Source: a virus
Virus record (IMG/VR): IMGVR_UViG_3300020215_000091
Span: 1 to 41,009 of that record
Reading direction: 5' to 3' (one strand)
Length of the DNA stretch: 41,009 nt
Shown here: piece by piece, positions 21,169-27,119 of the stretch
Layout: each line of letters begins with the position of its first letter
Numbering within the stretch: position 1 is the stretch's first letter
Program-made: the position numbers and the translations under genes
Notes under the pieces: generated by a model
The model's database searches: none
Told to the model about the DNA's origin: nothing
Seen by the model: only the letters and a program-made list of their open reading frames with translations

Positions 21169-21281
21169 GTCTTACTTTTTCGTTTTCTTAACGCCAGCTA
21201 CCCCGCTTTTGGCGGGTAAAACTGGCGGGGTCGACGGGGTTCGTACCGCCGACTTCCGAAAAAGTAGGGCTCTAGTAGGAC
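21156..21281 (-). promoter_or_regulatory. Candidate antiterminator of the early leader
   Basis: Perfect 13-base inverted repeat GCTCTAGTAGGAC (21269-21281, plus strand) and GTCCTACTAGAGC (21156-21168). It is extended by CGAAAAAGTAGG against CTTACTTTTTCG to about 25 pairs with a small internal loop. Between the arms are two more stems, GCCAG/CTGGC around a C-rich/G-rich hairpin, and GTCG-CGG/CCG-CGAC. When this helix forms, the 5' arm of the first terminator is occupied. Confidence 0.65.
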
Positions 21282-21415
21282 GTATTCAGACCGACGCGGA
21301 CCGAACCGGGGGTCGTGGCGGACCGTAGGGAAACGAGCCTCGCGTCGGCTTTGACTTGGCCGAAAGGCTGATAAGAGGAAACGCCACGTTCCCGGTTCAT
21401 ATTCACGCTGATCTT
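21169..21415 (-). promoter_or_regulatory. Structured leader region without coding sequence
   Basis: About 250 bases between the Zn-ribbon gene and the terminators hold no convincing gene on either strand. Besides the antiterminator arm, an 8-base stem CCGACGCG/CGCGTCGG spans 21291-21347. The unusual density of stems suggests a sensing RNA, a processing site or an anti-termination signal acting on RNA polymerase, like HK022 put. Confidence 0.5.
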
Positions 21416-21565
21416 CTATACCTTTTTCTTCTTCTTGTCAACAGCCGTTTTCGGCTGATCCCACCGCGCGGACTTGCACTTCGGGCAGATCCGCACGTCT
21501 CGCTTGCGCGGCGTCCACCTGTGGCCGCAGCGCTTACAATCCAATTCCGTGATTTTGACTTCCAT
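21416..21565 (-). CDS. 49-aa zinc-ribbon protein, first gene of the early operon
   Basis: MEVKITELDCKRCGHRWTPR followed by ICPKCKSARW is a clean rubredoxin-like zinc ribbon (CxxC...CxxC), with a Lys-rich tail KKKKKV. The ATG is seven bases from a -10 box, so a transcript from that promoter would be nearly or fully leaderless. As the first product of the early operon it could act on the leader RNA or on RNA polymerase; this is inference from position. Confidence 0.75.
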   Translation of the reverse strand: MEVKITELDCKRCGHRWTPRKRDVRICPKCKSARWDQPKTAVDKKKKKV

Positions 21566-21572
21566 ACCTAAA

Positions 21573-21601
21573 AGTATACCTAACGGTGAACCCGTAGTCA
21601 A
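21573..21601 (-). promoter_or_regulatory. Early promoter P1
   Basis: On the minus strand TTGACT (21596-21601) and TATACT (21573-21578) are 17 bases apart, near-ideal for sigma-70. The start codon of the Zn-ribbon gene begins seven bases after the -10 box. The segment AGGTATACTTTTAGGTATG is nearly identical to that at P2. Confidence 0.75.
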
Positions 21602-22749
21602 GTTGAAAGGACCGGATTCCCAATAAAGGAGCACCGGGTTAACACCGTCTGTTTCCGGCCGTTATAGATTGAGTGTTCCTTGATGGTCCCCTTGAGCTGC
21701 ACGGGCTCGTTGTCCGAAGCGTCGAAGCCCTTGGCGGTAAACCAGACGAATTCGTTGTTATCTGAATCGACCATCGAGACCGCAGCCATCGGACCAAACG
21801 CCGATTCAAAACGGCGTATGCGCTTTATCGTTAGATTAAACACTCGGCGCTCTTTGACTTGTCCGACCCAATTCGATTCACCGGCCGGGCGCTCCAATGT
21901 CTTGGGTTCGGTTTCCCGATCGTATGCATTGATGGCCGATACGATGATGCCGAAAACCTTGCTGTCGACTCCGATGCCAGAGAAGGCCAGGCGCATATTG
22001 TGGTAATAGTCATTCGCTGAATCGATCGTCTTCGACCATTCCAAAACGCGAAGCGCTTTTTCCTTGTCACAATCCTGTACGGGCAAAACGTCTTCTGGCT
22101 TGCGAAATACAGACAGGTGTGCGCTGACCCTACCAGCCGTCGAGAGAAACCCAGTTTCTTCCGCTTTTTTTCTGCTTACATAGCCGTACTGGCGCACGGC
22201 GCATGCCGAAAGAGTCAGAATGTACTCGAAATCATGAATCCTTTCGCCGCGCCCACGATACCCGCCCTCGCCTCCGAGGGCATCGTCTGAAAAAAGATAG
22301 AAGTACGTGAGAACGCGCTCGACGTCGTAACCCATGAAGTCAATCAGACACGCCGTACCAACCTGAATGAACTCGCCGGAGGCGTTCCGTAGCAGCAACG
22401 TCTTCTTTCTAAGCCTTGGCTTCTTGCAATGGTCGCAGACGAAACGCGTTCTATATATCACGGGCAGCTCCATTGCCCTGAACGCCGGGGCCTTCTTTAC
22501 GAGATTTTCTTCACCGACACGGTCTAGCGCAGCGACAAACTCATAATCGGCATACTTGAGAACGGATATTGATACGGTCACGTTGGTTTCGTCTATCACG
22601 CACTCGTGACCATGATCGTCCTTTGTCGTCCTTATTTCCCGCTCTCCAATTACGAGCTCGGGCCTTGGAAGCCCAAGCTTATCGGCTTTCTTGCGGAGCT
22701 TTGTCAGTCTCGCTTCAACCTCAGATATACATGCCGTCGGAATCTTCAT
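21598..22749 (-). CDS. Zinc-knuckle plus OB-like DNA-binding protein of mobile elements
   Basis: 383 aa from ATG 22749. RFVCDHCKKPRLRKKTLLL and FIQVGTACLIDFMGYD near residues 110-150 form a four-cysteine zinc site typical of a large family in ICEs, plasmids and phages. The C-terminus has NWVGQVKERRVFNLTI...VQLKGTIKEHSIYNGRKQT, an OB-like strand pattern. A DNA replication or recombination role is likely; no enzymatic motif seen. Base composition is less GC-rich than its neighbours, which suggests transfer. Its stop overlaps the -35 of P1. Confidence 0.7.
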   Translation of the reverse strand: MKIPTACISEVEARLTKLRKKADKLGLPRPELVIGEREIRTTKDDHGHECVIDETNVTVSISVLKYADYEFVAALDRVGEENLVKKAPAFRAMELPVIYRTRFVCDHCKKPRLRKKTLLLRNASGEFIQVGTACLIDFMGYDVERVLTYFYLFSDDALGGEGGYRGRGERIHDFEYILTLSACAVRQYGYVSRKKAEETGFLSTAGRVSAHLSVFRKPEDVLPVQDCDKEKALRVLEWSKTIDSANDYYHNMRLAFSGIGVDSKVFGIIVSAINAYDRETEPKTLERPAGESNWVGQVKERRVFNLTIKRIRRFESAFGPMAAVSMVDSDNNEFVWFTAKGFDASDNEPVQLKGTIKEHSIYNGRKQTVLTRCSFIGNPVLST

Positions 22750-22756
22750 ACTTACA

Positions 22757-22785
22757 AGTATACCTATAGGTAATACTCTTTGCAA
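22757..22785 (-). promoter_or_regulatory. Early promoter P2 with perfect dyad
   Basis: On the minus strand TTGCAA (22780-22785) and TATACT (22757-22762), spacing 17. TACCTATAGGTA (22761-22772) is a perfect 12-base palindrome overlapping the -10. The ATG lies seven bases downstream of the -10, as at P1. Confidence 0.7.
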
Positions 22786-22797
22786 GCCTTTTTTAAA

Positions 22798-23673
22798 TTA
22801 TTTTCCGGCCCTTTCGTAGACCCGGTTTTGCGCCTTCTTTAGCTCTTGGGCGCCCAGGTGGACGTAGTTGGCGACGGTCTGGTTGTCGGTGTGTCCGAGC
22901 TGCCGCACGATCTCGGCTTCGGTCGCGCCGTGCTTGGCCCAAAAGGTCCCCATACCGTGACGGAACGAATGCGGGTTCATGCGGATCCCGAGTTTCCGGC
23001 CGATTCGCGCCAGGCGGTCGCGCACGTTTTTATCGGTCATGTGTCCGAACTTCCCCACGAGAAGCCACTCGGATTTTTCATCGCGCCATTCAAGATAGGC
23101 TTCGATGATCTCGCGCGTCTTTTCCGTGAAGACCGGCTCTTTCCAGCGCTCGACTTTCGTTTGATAGACCCTCACCGAGCAGTTTGCGAGGTTTAGGTCC
23201 TCGACTTTGATTTTCACGAGCTCCCCCACGCGAATGCCGGTGTCGAAGAGTAGATGGATGATGACGCGGTCGGTGAGCGGGAATTTCCATTCCGCGGCCC
23301 ATATTTTTTGAAGGCGCTCGTCGTTCTGGTAGTAGGCGTCCACGGGCGGCGGGCGGCGGAAAGGGTTCTGCGTGAAGATGTTTCGCTCGATATGCCCTTC
23401 CCCATGCGCCCATCGGAAGAAGGAGACGACGGCAAGGCCGTGCCGGCGTTTGAAGTCCCGGGCCTGCGGGTCCGTGCGGCCGCCGTTGTGGGCGAGATCG
23501 CGGTTTTCGGCGGCGCGGATGATCGCGTCGTTTATCTCGCTTGCCGTCTTGGCTTCGAGGAGCGGTTTCTCGAGGTGGGCTTGTATCCTTGTGAGGCGCC
23601 GGCGCTCCTTTTCGATTTGGAGGCTCGACGTGAAGGTAATCTCTCGGCGGTATCTTAGGTACGCTTCGATCAT
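22798..23673 (-). CDS. int: Tyrosine recombinase/phage integrase
   Basis: 291 aa. The catalytic residues of the family are all present: R148 in TGIRVGEL, K173 in QTKVER, H235xxR238 in NPHSFRHG, H261 in LGH and Y270 in VANYVH. An N-terminal SAM-like core-binding domain (residues about 1-110) precedes them, with no long arm-binding domain, closer to XerC/D-type simple integrases. It should catalyse site-specific integration, making the phage temperate. A promoter lies upstream at 23723-23751. Confidence 0.92.
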   Translation of the reverse strand: MIEAYLRYRREITFTSSLQIEKERRRLTRIQAHLEKPLLEAKTASEINDAIIRAAENRDLAHNGGRTDPQARDFKRRHGLAVVSFFRWAHGEGHIERNIFTQNPFRRPPPVDAYYQNDERLQKIWAAEWKFPLTDRVIIHLLFDTGIRVGELVKIKVEDLNLANCSVRVYQTKVERWKEPVFTEKTREIIEAYLEWRDEKSEWLLVGKFGHMTDKNVRDRLARIGRKLGIRMNPHSFRHGMGTFWAKHGATEAEIVRQLGHTDNQTVANYVHLGAQELKKAQNRVYERAGK

Positions 23674-23697
23674 GACCCTTTCTTTACCACAGGATTA

Positions 23698-23834
23698 TTC
23701 CGCTGCGGAAAAGTCAGGGGAAAGTGTACTTTCGGACAGTACGCGATTCAATCCACTTATTTATATTTATTTAATTCTAATAAGCCTTTTCACGGACTTT
23801 TTAAAAATGTCCGAAGGGAACTTTTTACTGTCCG
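23698..23834. promoter_or_regulatory. Integrase promoter and candidate attP/control region
   Basis: On the minus strand TTGAAT (23746-23751) and TACACT (23723-23728), spacing 17. TTCCGCTGCGGAA (23698-23710) is a perfect dyad near the expected start. TACTGTCCG occurs in opposite orientation at 23733-23741 and 23826-23834, and further GTCCG half-sites form the dyad at 23793-23813. The AT-rich core 23752-23790 is the kind of DNA used for strand exchange. No tRNA end is recognised. Confidence 0.5.
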
Positions 23835-24229
23835 GATTCTACTTCGTCGCCAGCACGCCTTCCGGCAGCCTTTTGGCTCGGATCGGTAGGGGCTTCAGAA
23901 GTGGAAGTGGTGGGATCTGTTGGCGCGTCTTTGAAGAGGTATTTAACAACGACAAAACATAATCCGATAATTTGAAAGAAATTTTCGCCAGTTACGAGTG
24001 CAAAGAACCACCTATACTCAAGTAAATTATTCCTATTCAGCCAGACGATGGTGATTGAGATCGCGGCCTGCATGGCAAGCATGCCCACCAGACAGCAGCA
24101 GAGCGTAGTCGACCAGAACCCGCGAAGCTTGAAGTATTCTTCGCGACCGCGGTTCTCAATGGATTCGCGGGATCTTTCGACCTCGCGGATTCTTCGACTC
24201 GATCCCCGGCGAGGCTTGAAAATATTCAT
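23825..24229 (-). CDS. Two-span membrane protein of the lysogeny module
   Basis: 134 aa. A basic N-terminus (MNIFKPRRGSSRRIREVERS) precedes two hydrophobic segments, about residues 38-64 (STTLCCCLVGMLAMQAAISI) and 76-100 (FFALVTG...IIGLCFVVVKYLF). The tail is Pro/Thr/Ser-rich and disordered. It is the next gene after the ImmA-like peptidase. Superinfection exclusion or membrane signalling is plausible; no family recognised. Confidence 0.6.
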   Translation of the reverse strand: MNIFKPRRGSSRRIREVERSRESIENRGREEYFKLRGFWSTTLCCCLVGMLAMQAAISITIVWLNRNNLLEYRWFFALVTGENFFQIIGLCFVVVKYLFKDAPTDPTTSTSEAPTDPSQKAAGRRAGDEVESGQ

Positions 24230-24250
24230 GCTTGGTCGCGCTGACCCGCC

Positions 24251-24760
24251 TTAGCAGCGGCTGATGCGATATCCGATTACTTCGGGAGAGACCTGAAAAA
24301 GCGCGGCGATTTCGTGATGCGGTTTGTCACGGTGTTTTTTCAGGAGGTCGAAAGGAACGAGAAGGTTTGCGGCAAAGCAATTTGCTTCTTGCTCAACGGG
24401 GTCTACTTCAACGCCAAGTGGACGACGGTAAAGGATTGCGTATTCATCGGGGTTCCGATGCAGGTCTTCCTTATGCATCAGCCAATGGCCGAGCTCGTGC
24501 GCAACCGTAAATCGGCGGCGGTTGCCGGAGTCGAGTTTATTGACGTACACGACACCGTCCTCAAGCTTAATGTAACCCATTATGTCCCGATGTTCGTCTC
24601 CAAAAAGAGATTCACGGACTTCGAGGCCGTAGTTCCGGGCAATGTCGTATACGACAACGGGGGGTTCCTGGACAAAGTTTTCACGCAGGACCCGCTGGGC
24701 CTCAGCTTGAGCTTTTTGGAAGTCAGTGTTCCTGGCCTCGGGCACGGTTATAACCCCCAT
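24251..24760 (-). CDS. ImmA/IrrE-family metallopeptidase
   Basis: 169 aa. The zinc motif VAHELGHWLM (HExxH, residues 88-92) and downstream EQEANCFAANLLVP carrying the third ligand define the family. These peptidases usually cleave a phage or ICE repressor in response to damage. The C-terminus (PHHEIAALFQVSPEVIGYRI) forms a short helix-turn-helix-like end. The partner repressor gene is not adjacent and not identified. The ATG is only four bases from a TATAAT box; an AGGAG also lies 12 bases upstream. Confidence 0.88.
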   Translation of the reverse strand: MGVITVPEARNTDFQKAQAEAQRVLRENFVQEPPVVVYDIARNYGLEVRESLFGDEHRDIMGYIKLEDGVVYVNKLDSGNRRRFTVAHELGHWLMHKEDLHRNPDEYAILYRRPLGVEVDPVEQEANCFAANLLVPFDLLKKHRDKPHHEIAALFQVSPEVIGYRISRC

Positions 24761-24764
24761 ATAA

Positions 24765-24792
24765 ATTATACACTCCTAACAGAACTTATCAA
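24765..24792 (-). promoter_or_regulatory. Proximal promoter of the ImmA gene
   Basis: On the minus strand TTGATA (24787-24792) and TATAAT (24765-24770), spacing 16. The start codon is four bases from the -10 box, so its transcript would begin within or at the ATG, reminiscent of the leaderless lambda cI mRNA from pRM. Confidence 0.65.
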
Positions 24793-24856
24793 GATTTAAC
24801 AAGGCTATCAAGGATGGGCCACATCGGCATTGTATGCCCGCAAGATAATTTTGCAA
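24789..24856 (-). promoter_or_regulatory. Distal promoter with short leader ORF
   Basis: On the minus strand TTGCAA (24851-24856) and TACAAT (24829-24834), spacing 16. An ORF of 11 codons, MWPILDSLVKS, starts at 24824 and ends at 24789, its stop overlapping the proximal -35 box. Transcripts from here would carry the AGGAG of the ImmA gene. Confidence 0.45.
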
Positions 24857-24879
24857 AGAATTTTTTCAAACCGCTGCAC

Positions 24880-25083
24880 TTAGCGCCTGTTAAAAGCCCG
24901 CCTCAAGCAGTAGCTCCGCACAATCGAGATCACGGTAAAGATAAGCCCGATCGTCAGGTTGTGGCTGATCGGGATGCGGATGCCGAACCATGGGAAGATG
25001 ATGGCCTGCGCGGCGCAGTTGATCCCGTAGCCGACCACGACATTCGTGAGCGATTCGACGAGGCTCATCCGTTTGGATTGCAT
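24880..25083 (-). CDS. DUF7220-like small membrane protein
   Basis: 67 aa. MSLVESLTNVVVGYGINCAA, then a PISHNLTIGLIFTVISIVRS span and a YCLRRAFNRR end match a common phage family of two-helix membrane proteins (DUF7220 type). It overlaps the MazZ-like gene by 19 bases. The role is unknown. Confidence 0.75.
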   Translation of the reverse strand: MQSKRMSLVESLTNVVVGYGINCAAQAIIFPWFGIRIPISHNLTIGLIFTVISIVRSYCLRRAFNRR

Positions 25084-25373
25084 TCGTCCCTCCGGTCAAA
25101 CCAGGCTAGAAACAAAAGACAACAGATCGCATGACTCAAGTGCGAGCGTCCCGTTTCCGGGTCTTTCTTCTCGCCTCCATACCAGGCTGTGAGGTGTCGC
25201 ATCGCGGCTGAGAAATACCGGTCCCGGGCCTCTGGCACGTGCTTCCAGTTGTCGGGGCTGTACTTCTTCGCGCCGGCGGTGAGGACATGGACAACGTCTT
25301 CAACCTCGGTCCACGGGAGAAGCGACCAGCGCGGCTTCTCCGAGTCGAATTTCGTGCCTTGAGGGACGGTCAA
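25065..25373 (-). CDS. dATP/dGTP diphosphohydrolase-like protein (MazZ/DUF5664 type)
   Basis: 102 aa. GTKFDSEKPRWSLLPWTEVE, then VLTAGAKKYSPDNWKHV and AAMRHLTAWYGGEKKDPETG...SHLSHAICCLLFL are the conserved blocks of this MazG-related family. In Z-genome phages the enzyme removes dATP/dGTP to favour 2-aminoadenine; no PurZ is visible here, so it more likely adjusts nucleotide pools or removes signalling nucleotides. ATGA-type overlap with the phosphoesterase. Confidence 0.85.
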   Translation of the reverse strand: MTVPQGTKFDSEKPRWSLLPWTEVEDVVHVLTAGAKKYSPDNWKHVPEARDRYFSAAMRHLTAWYGGEKKDPETGRSHLSHAICCLLFLAWFDRRDECNPNG

Positions 25374-26263
25374 AAGTAACTCCCGGTCAAAATAGACTTC
25401 TTGATCGTGATGGTCTCATGCCCGCTATGGACGCCTTCGCGGGTCGGCGTGAGCTTGATGATCGGGCAGCCGAGGAAGTTTGGCTTCCCGTTGAAGGTCG
25501 GAACGTAGCCCTGCCGGCCGGGGACCCAGCCTTTTTGGAAGCTGCCGGTGCGGACGAGAAGGATGTCGCGCTGCTTTACGTTCATCTGCCGATCGAGGTA
25601 CATCCGGACCGGGAAGCCCACGTTCATCTTGTGGTCGTGGCCGGCGATGCAGATGTCCACGTCCCACACGTCCGCCATGTCCTCGAGCTTGTTGAGCGAG
25701 GATCCGGCCTTTCGGCCGCCGCCGCTTTTGGAGCCCGCGGTGTGGTGGGCGTAGATATCGACGGATTGGTTTTTCCCGACCGTGCTGCCCTTGTACTTGA
25801 AAAGGAGCCGGATGATCGAGATCCCGCCGAGATATTTCGCGTTCAGGTATTTACACATCCGCATGGTCGAGGTGTCGCCGGCGGCGAATTTGTAGTGATG
25901 GTTTCCCTCGATGAGCCCGATGATGCGGCCTTTCATGAATTCGAGCTCTTTGCAGAAGTCGCGCGTTCGCTTGTCCATGTAGTCGTCGAGCGAGTCGTAG
26001 GTCGTCTCGTGGAGCTCAGAGTGCGCGAGCTTCCGGCGCTCGGATTCGGAGCCCAGGTCGTCGTAGTCTCCGAGGCCGAGGAAGTACACGTTCGGGCTTT
26101 CCTTCATGAGCTTCTTACAGTAATCGAGGAAGTGCCGCCAGCCCTCGACGTCGCAGTTGTAGGCGTAGCGGTGGACGTCCGAGAAGACGGGGATAAAAAA
26201 ATCGTCCCCGAAGCGGTCGAGGACGATTTCGTATTTGTGGGTCGTGAAGAGTTGGTCACTCAT
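25370..26263 (-). CDS. Calcineurin-like metallophosphoesterase
   Basis: 297 aa. All metal-binding blocks are present: SDVH (28-31), GD (65-66), GNHH (120-123), AHHT (172-175) and GHDH (208-211). Substrate may be nucleic acid ends, cyclic nucleotides or phosphoproteins. A location beside a nucleotide hydrolase suggests DNA or nucleotide work. The ATG overlaps the stop of an 11-codon mini-ORF (ATGA). Confidence 0.85.
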   Translation of the reverse strand: MSDQLFTTHKYEIVLDRFGDDFFIPVFSDVHRYAYNCDVEGWRHFLDYCKKLMKESPNVYFLGLGDYDDLGSESERRKLAHSELHETTYDSLDDYMDKRTRDFCKELEFMKGRIIGLIEGNHHYKFAAGDTSTMRMCKYLNAKYLGGISIIRLLFKYKGSTVGKNQSVDIYAHHTAGSKSGGGRKAGSSLNKLEDMADVWDVDICIAGHDHKMNVGFPVRMYLDRQMNVKQRDILLVRTGSFQKGWVPGRQGYVPTFNGKPNFLGCPIIKLTPTREGVHSGHETITIKKSILTGSYF

Positions 26264-26295
26264 TCAGATGCCCAGACCGACCAGGCCGGGTCCAT
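26260..26295 (-). other. Eleven-codon bridging mini-ORF
   Basis: ATG 26295 begins four bases after the upstream TAG, encodes MDPAWSVWASE, and its TGA overlaps the phosphoesterase ATG. It spans the intergenic gap exactly, like the METLIFINE frame at 15367-15396, and may keep ribosomes on the message. Confidence 0.3.
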
Positions 26296-26299
26296 CCAG

Positions 26300-26551
26300 C
26301 TATAGCCTTCCTTTTGATACGTCTTTGTCGGTATCGGTGACGGTGTAGGAGCGGAAGCGGTTTCCTTCGCGCTTGGTTTCGACGGCGACGAGTCCGTCGA
26401 GCCTGCTTCGCTCGAGTTCGCGCTCGACTGCGGCCCATTTTTCCGCGATTTCCCAGGGCTCCATGACATCGCCGATCGTTACCTCGATTGTTGGAATACC
26501 TTGACGGTTTCCGCGTACAACGCGGACATTTCCGGCGAACTTGAGCGCCAA
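26300..26551 (-). CDS. Hypothetical protein without a normal start codon, possibly expressed by frameshift
   Basis: 83 aa if it starts at TTG 26551; no ribosome site precedes it. The frame and protein-like sequence (KRTLRQLDALLLALKF) continue upstream without any ATG, GTG or TTG back to the end of the holin-like gene, where AAAAAAG lies directly before that gene's TAA. A -1 slip there would join the two. The body contains GIPTIEVTIGDVMEPWEIAE and a charged helix; no family recognised. Confidence 0.6.
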   Translation of the reverse strand: MALKFAGNVRVVRGNRQGIPTIEVTIGDVMEPWEIAEKWAAVERELERSRLDGLVAVETKREGNRFRSYTVTDTDKDVSKGRL

Positions 26552-26586
26552 GAGTAGCGCGTCAAGCTGCCGGAGCGTCCGCTTAG

Positions 26587-26763
26587 TTACTTTTTTGCGA
26601 TGGCCTGCCTAAGCGTGGCGAATGCAAGCATCAGGGCCTCGCTGTTCACGAATTTGATAAATTCTTGCAGATCAAAACCGTTCTGAATGACCCCTTGCAC
26701 GTACAGCGCAAGCGCCGACAGAGCGCCAAGAATCACAAGGGCATACGTCTTTTTTCCTGACAT
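26587..26763 (-). CDS. Holin-like single-span membrane protein, 58 aa
   Basis: AAAAGGAGG lies just before the ATG at 26763. KKTYALVILGALSALALYVQ is a hydrophobic span, followed by GFDLQEFIKFVNSEALMLAF and RQAIAKK, the layout of many small phage holin-like proteins that have GKKTY at the N-terminus. Lysis is the likely role. It precedes the candidate frameshift site, and it follows another membrane protein with a coiled coil. Confidence 0.65.
   Translation of the reverse strand: MSGKKTYALVILGALSALALYVQGVIQNGFDLQEFIKFVNSEALMLAFATLRQAIAKK
26590..26596 (-). other. Candidate -1 programmed frameshift site
   Basis: The minus strand reads GCA AAA AAG TAA: the heptamer A-AAA-AAG, as in E. coli dnaX, in the right phase, followed immediately by the stop codon. 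AGG-rich sequence lies about ten bases upstream, where an internal ribosome-site stimulator would act. The -1 frame is open for 96 codons beyond it and closed just upstream. Confidence 0.5.
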
Positions 26764-26790
26764 GCCGCCTCCTTTTTTTAACCTACTTTG

Positions 26791-27090
26791 TTAAGGCCTT
26801 TTTTCATAAATGGCTTTTCGCGTCTTCGAGCCTTCTTCCTCGATGATCCGCTGCGTCTCGGCATGACGCTTGAGCGAATTTTCATTCAGGTCTTTGAGCG
26901 CGTCGGCCATCTTGAGGCAGGCCCCGCTGATGGTTTCTTGCATCCGGAGCTCGCGCTCGTTCGAGGTTTTGAGGACGTATTTCACAAGAAGCCCGAACGC
27001 GATGAGGAGCGCCACCGCAAACACAAGCGCAATGCCCTGATTGGCGGCTTGTTCAATGAGTGGGATCGGGTCGGCGGTCGGCATGGTCAC
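26791..27090 (-). CDS. Membrane-anchored coiled-coil protein (holin/BhlA-like)
   Basis: 99 aa from GTG 27090, with ATG 27084 as alternative. One membrane span (IALVFAVALLIAFGLLVKYV) near the N-terminus is followed by a charged helix (LKDLNENSLKRHAETQRII). This resembles BhlA/UviB-type or holin-associated phage proteins. It ends just before the 58-aa holin-like gene, forming a likely lysis pair. Confidence 0.6.
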   Translation of the reverse strand: MTMPTADPIPLIEQAANQGIALVFAVALLIAFGLLVKYVLKTSNERELRMQETISGACLKMADALKDLNENSLKRHAETQRIIEEEGSKTRKAIYEKRP

Positions 27091-27119
27091 GAGTCCATTT
27101 TTCGATCATCTTCGTCCCT

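Noticed and set aside
21230-21260. T-arm-like GGTTCGTACC, possible tRNA or tmRNA
   Set aside because: The conserved A at the T-loop position is replaced by T, the stem has a mismatch, and no acceptor, D or anticodon arms can be drawn.
23745-23757. ATTCAATCC resembling a tRNA T-loop, possible attP core
   Set aside because: No matching stem or CCA end follows. The match is short enough to be chance in an AT-rich stretch.
24814-25134. Plus-strand ORF of 106 codons
   Set aside because: It lies antisense to the DUF7220-like and MazZ-like genes, and its composition is that of a reverse-frame shadow.
27053-27109. 18-codon ORF with a good ribosome site (MIEKWTRDHADRRPDPTH)
   Set aside because: It overlaps the start of the membrane coiled-coil gene in another frame. 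The GAGGGA site may serve that gene instead.
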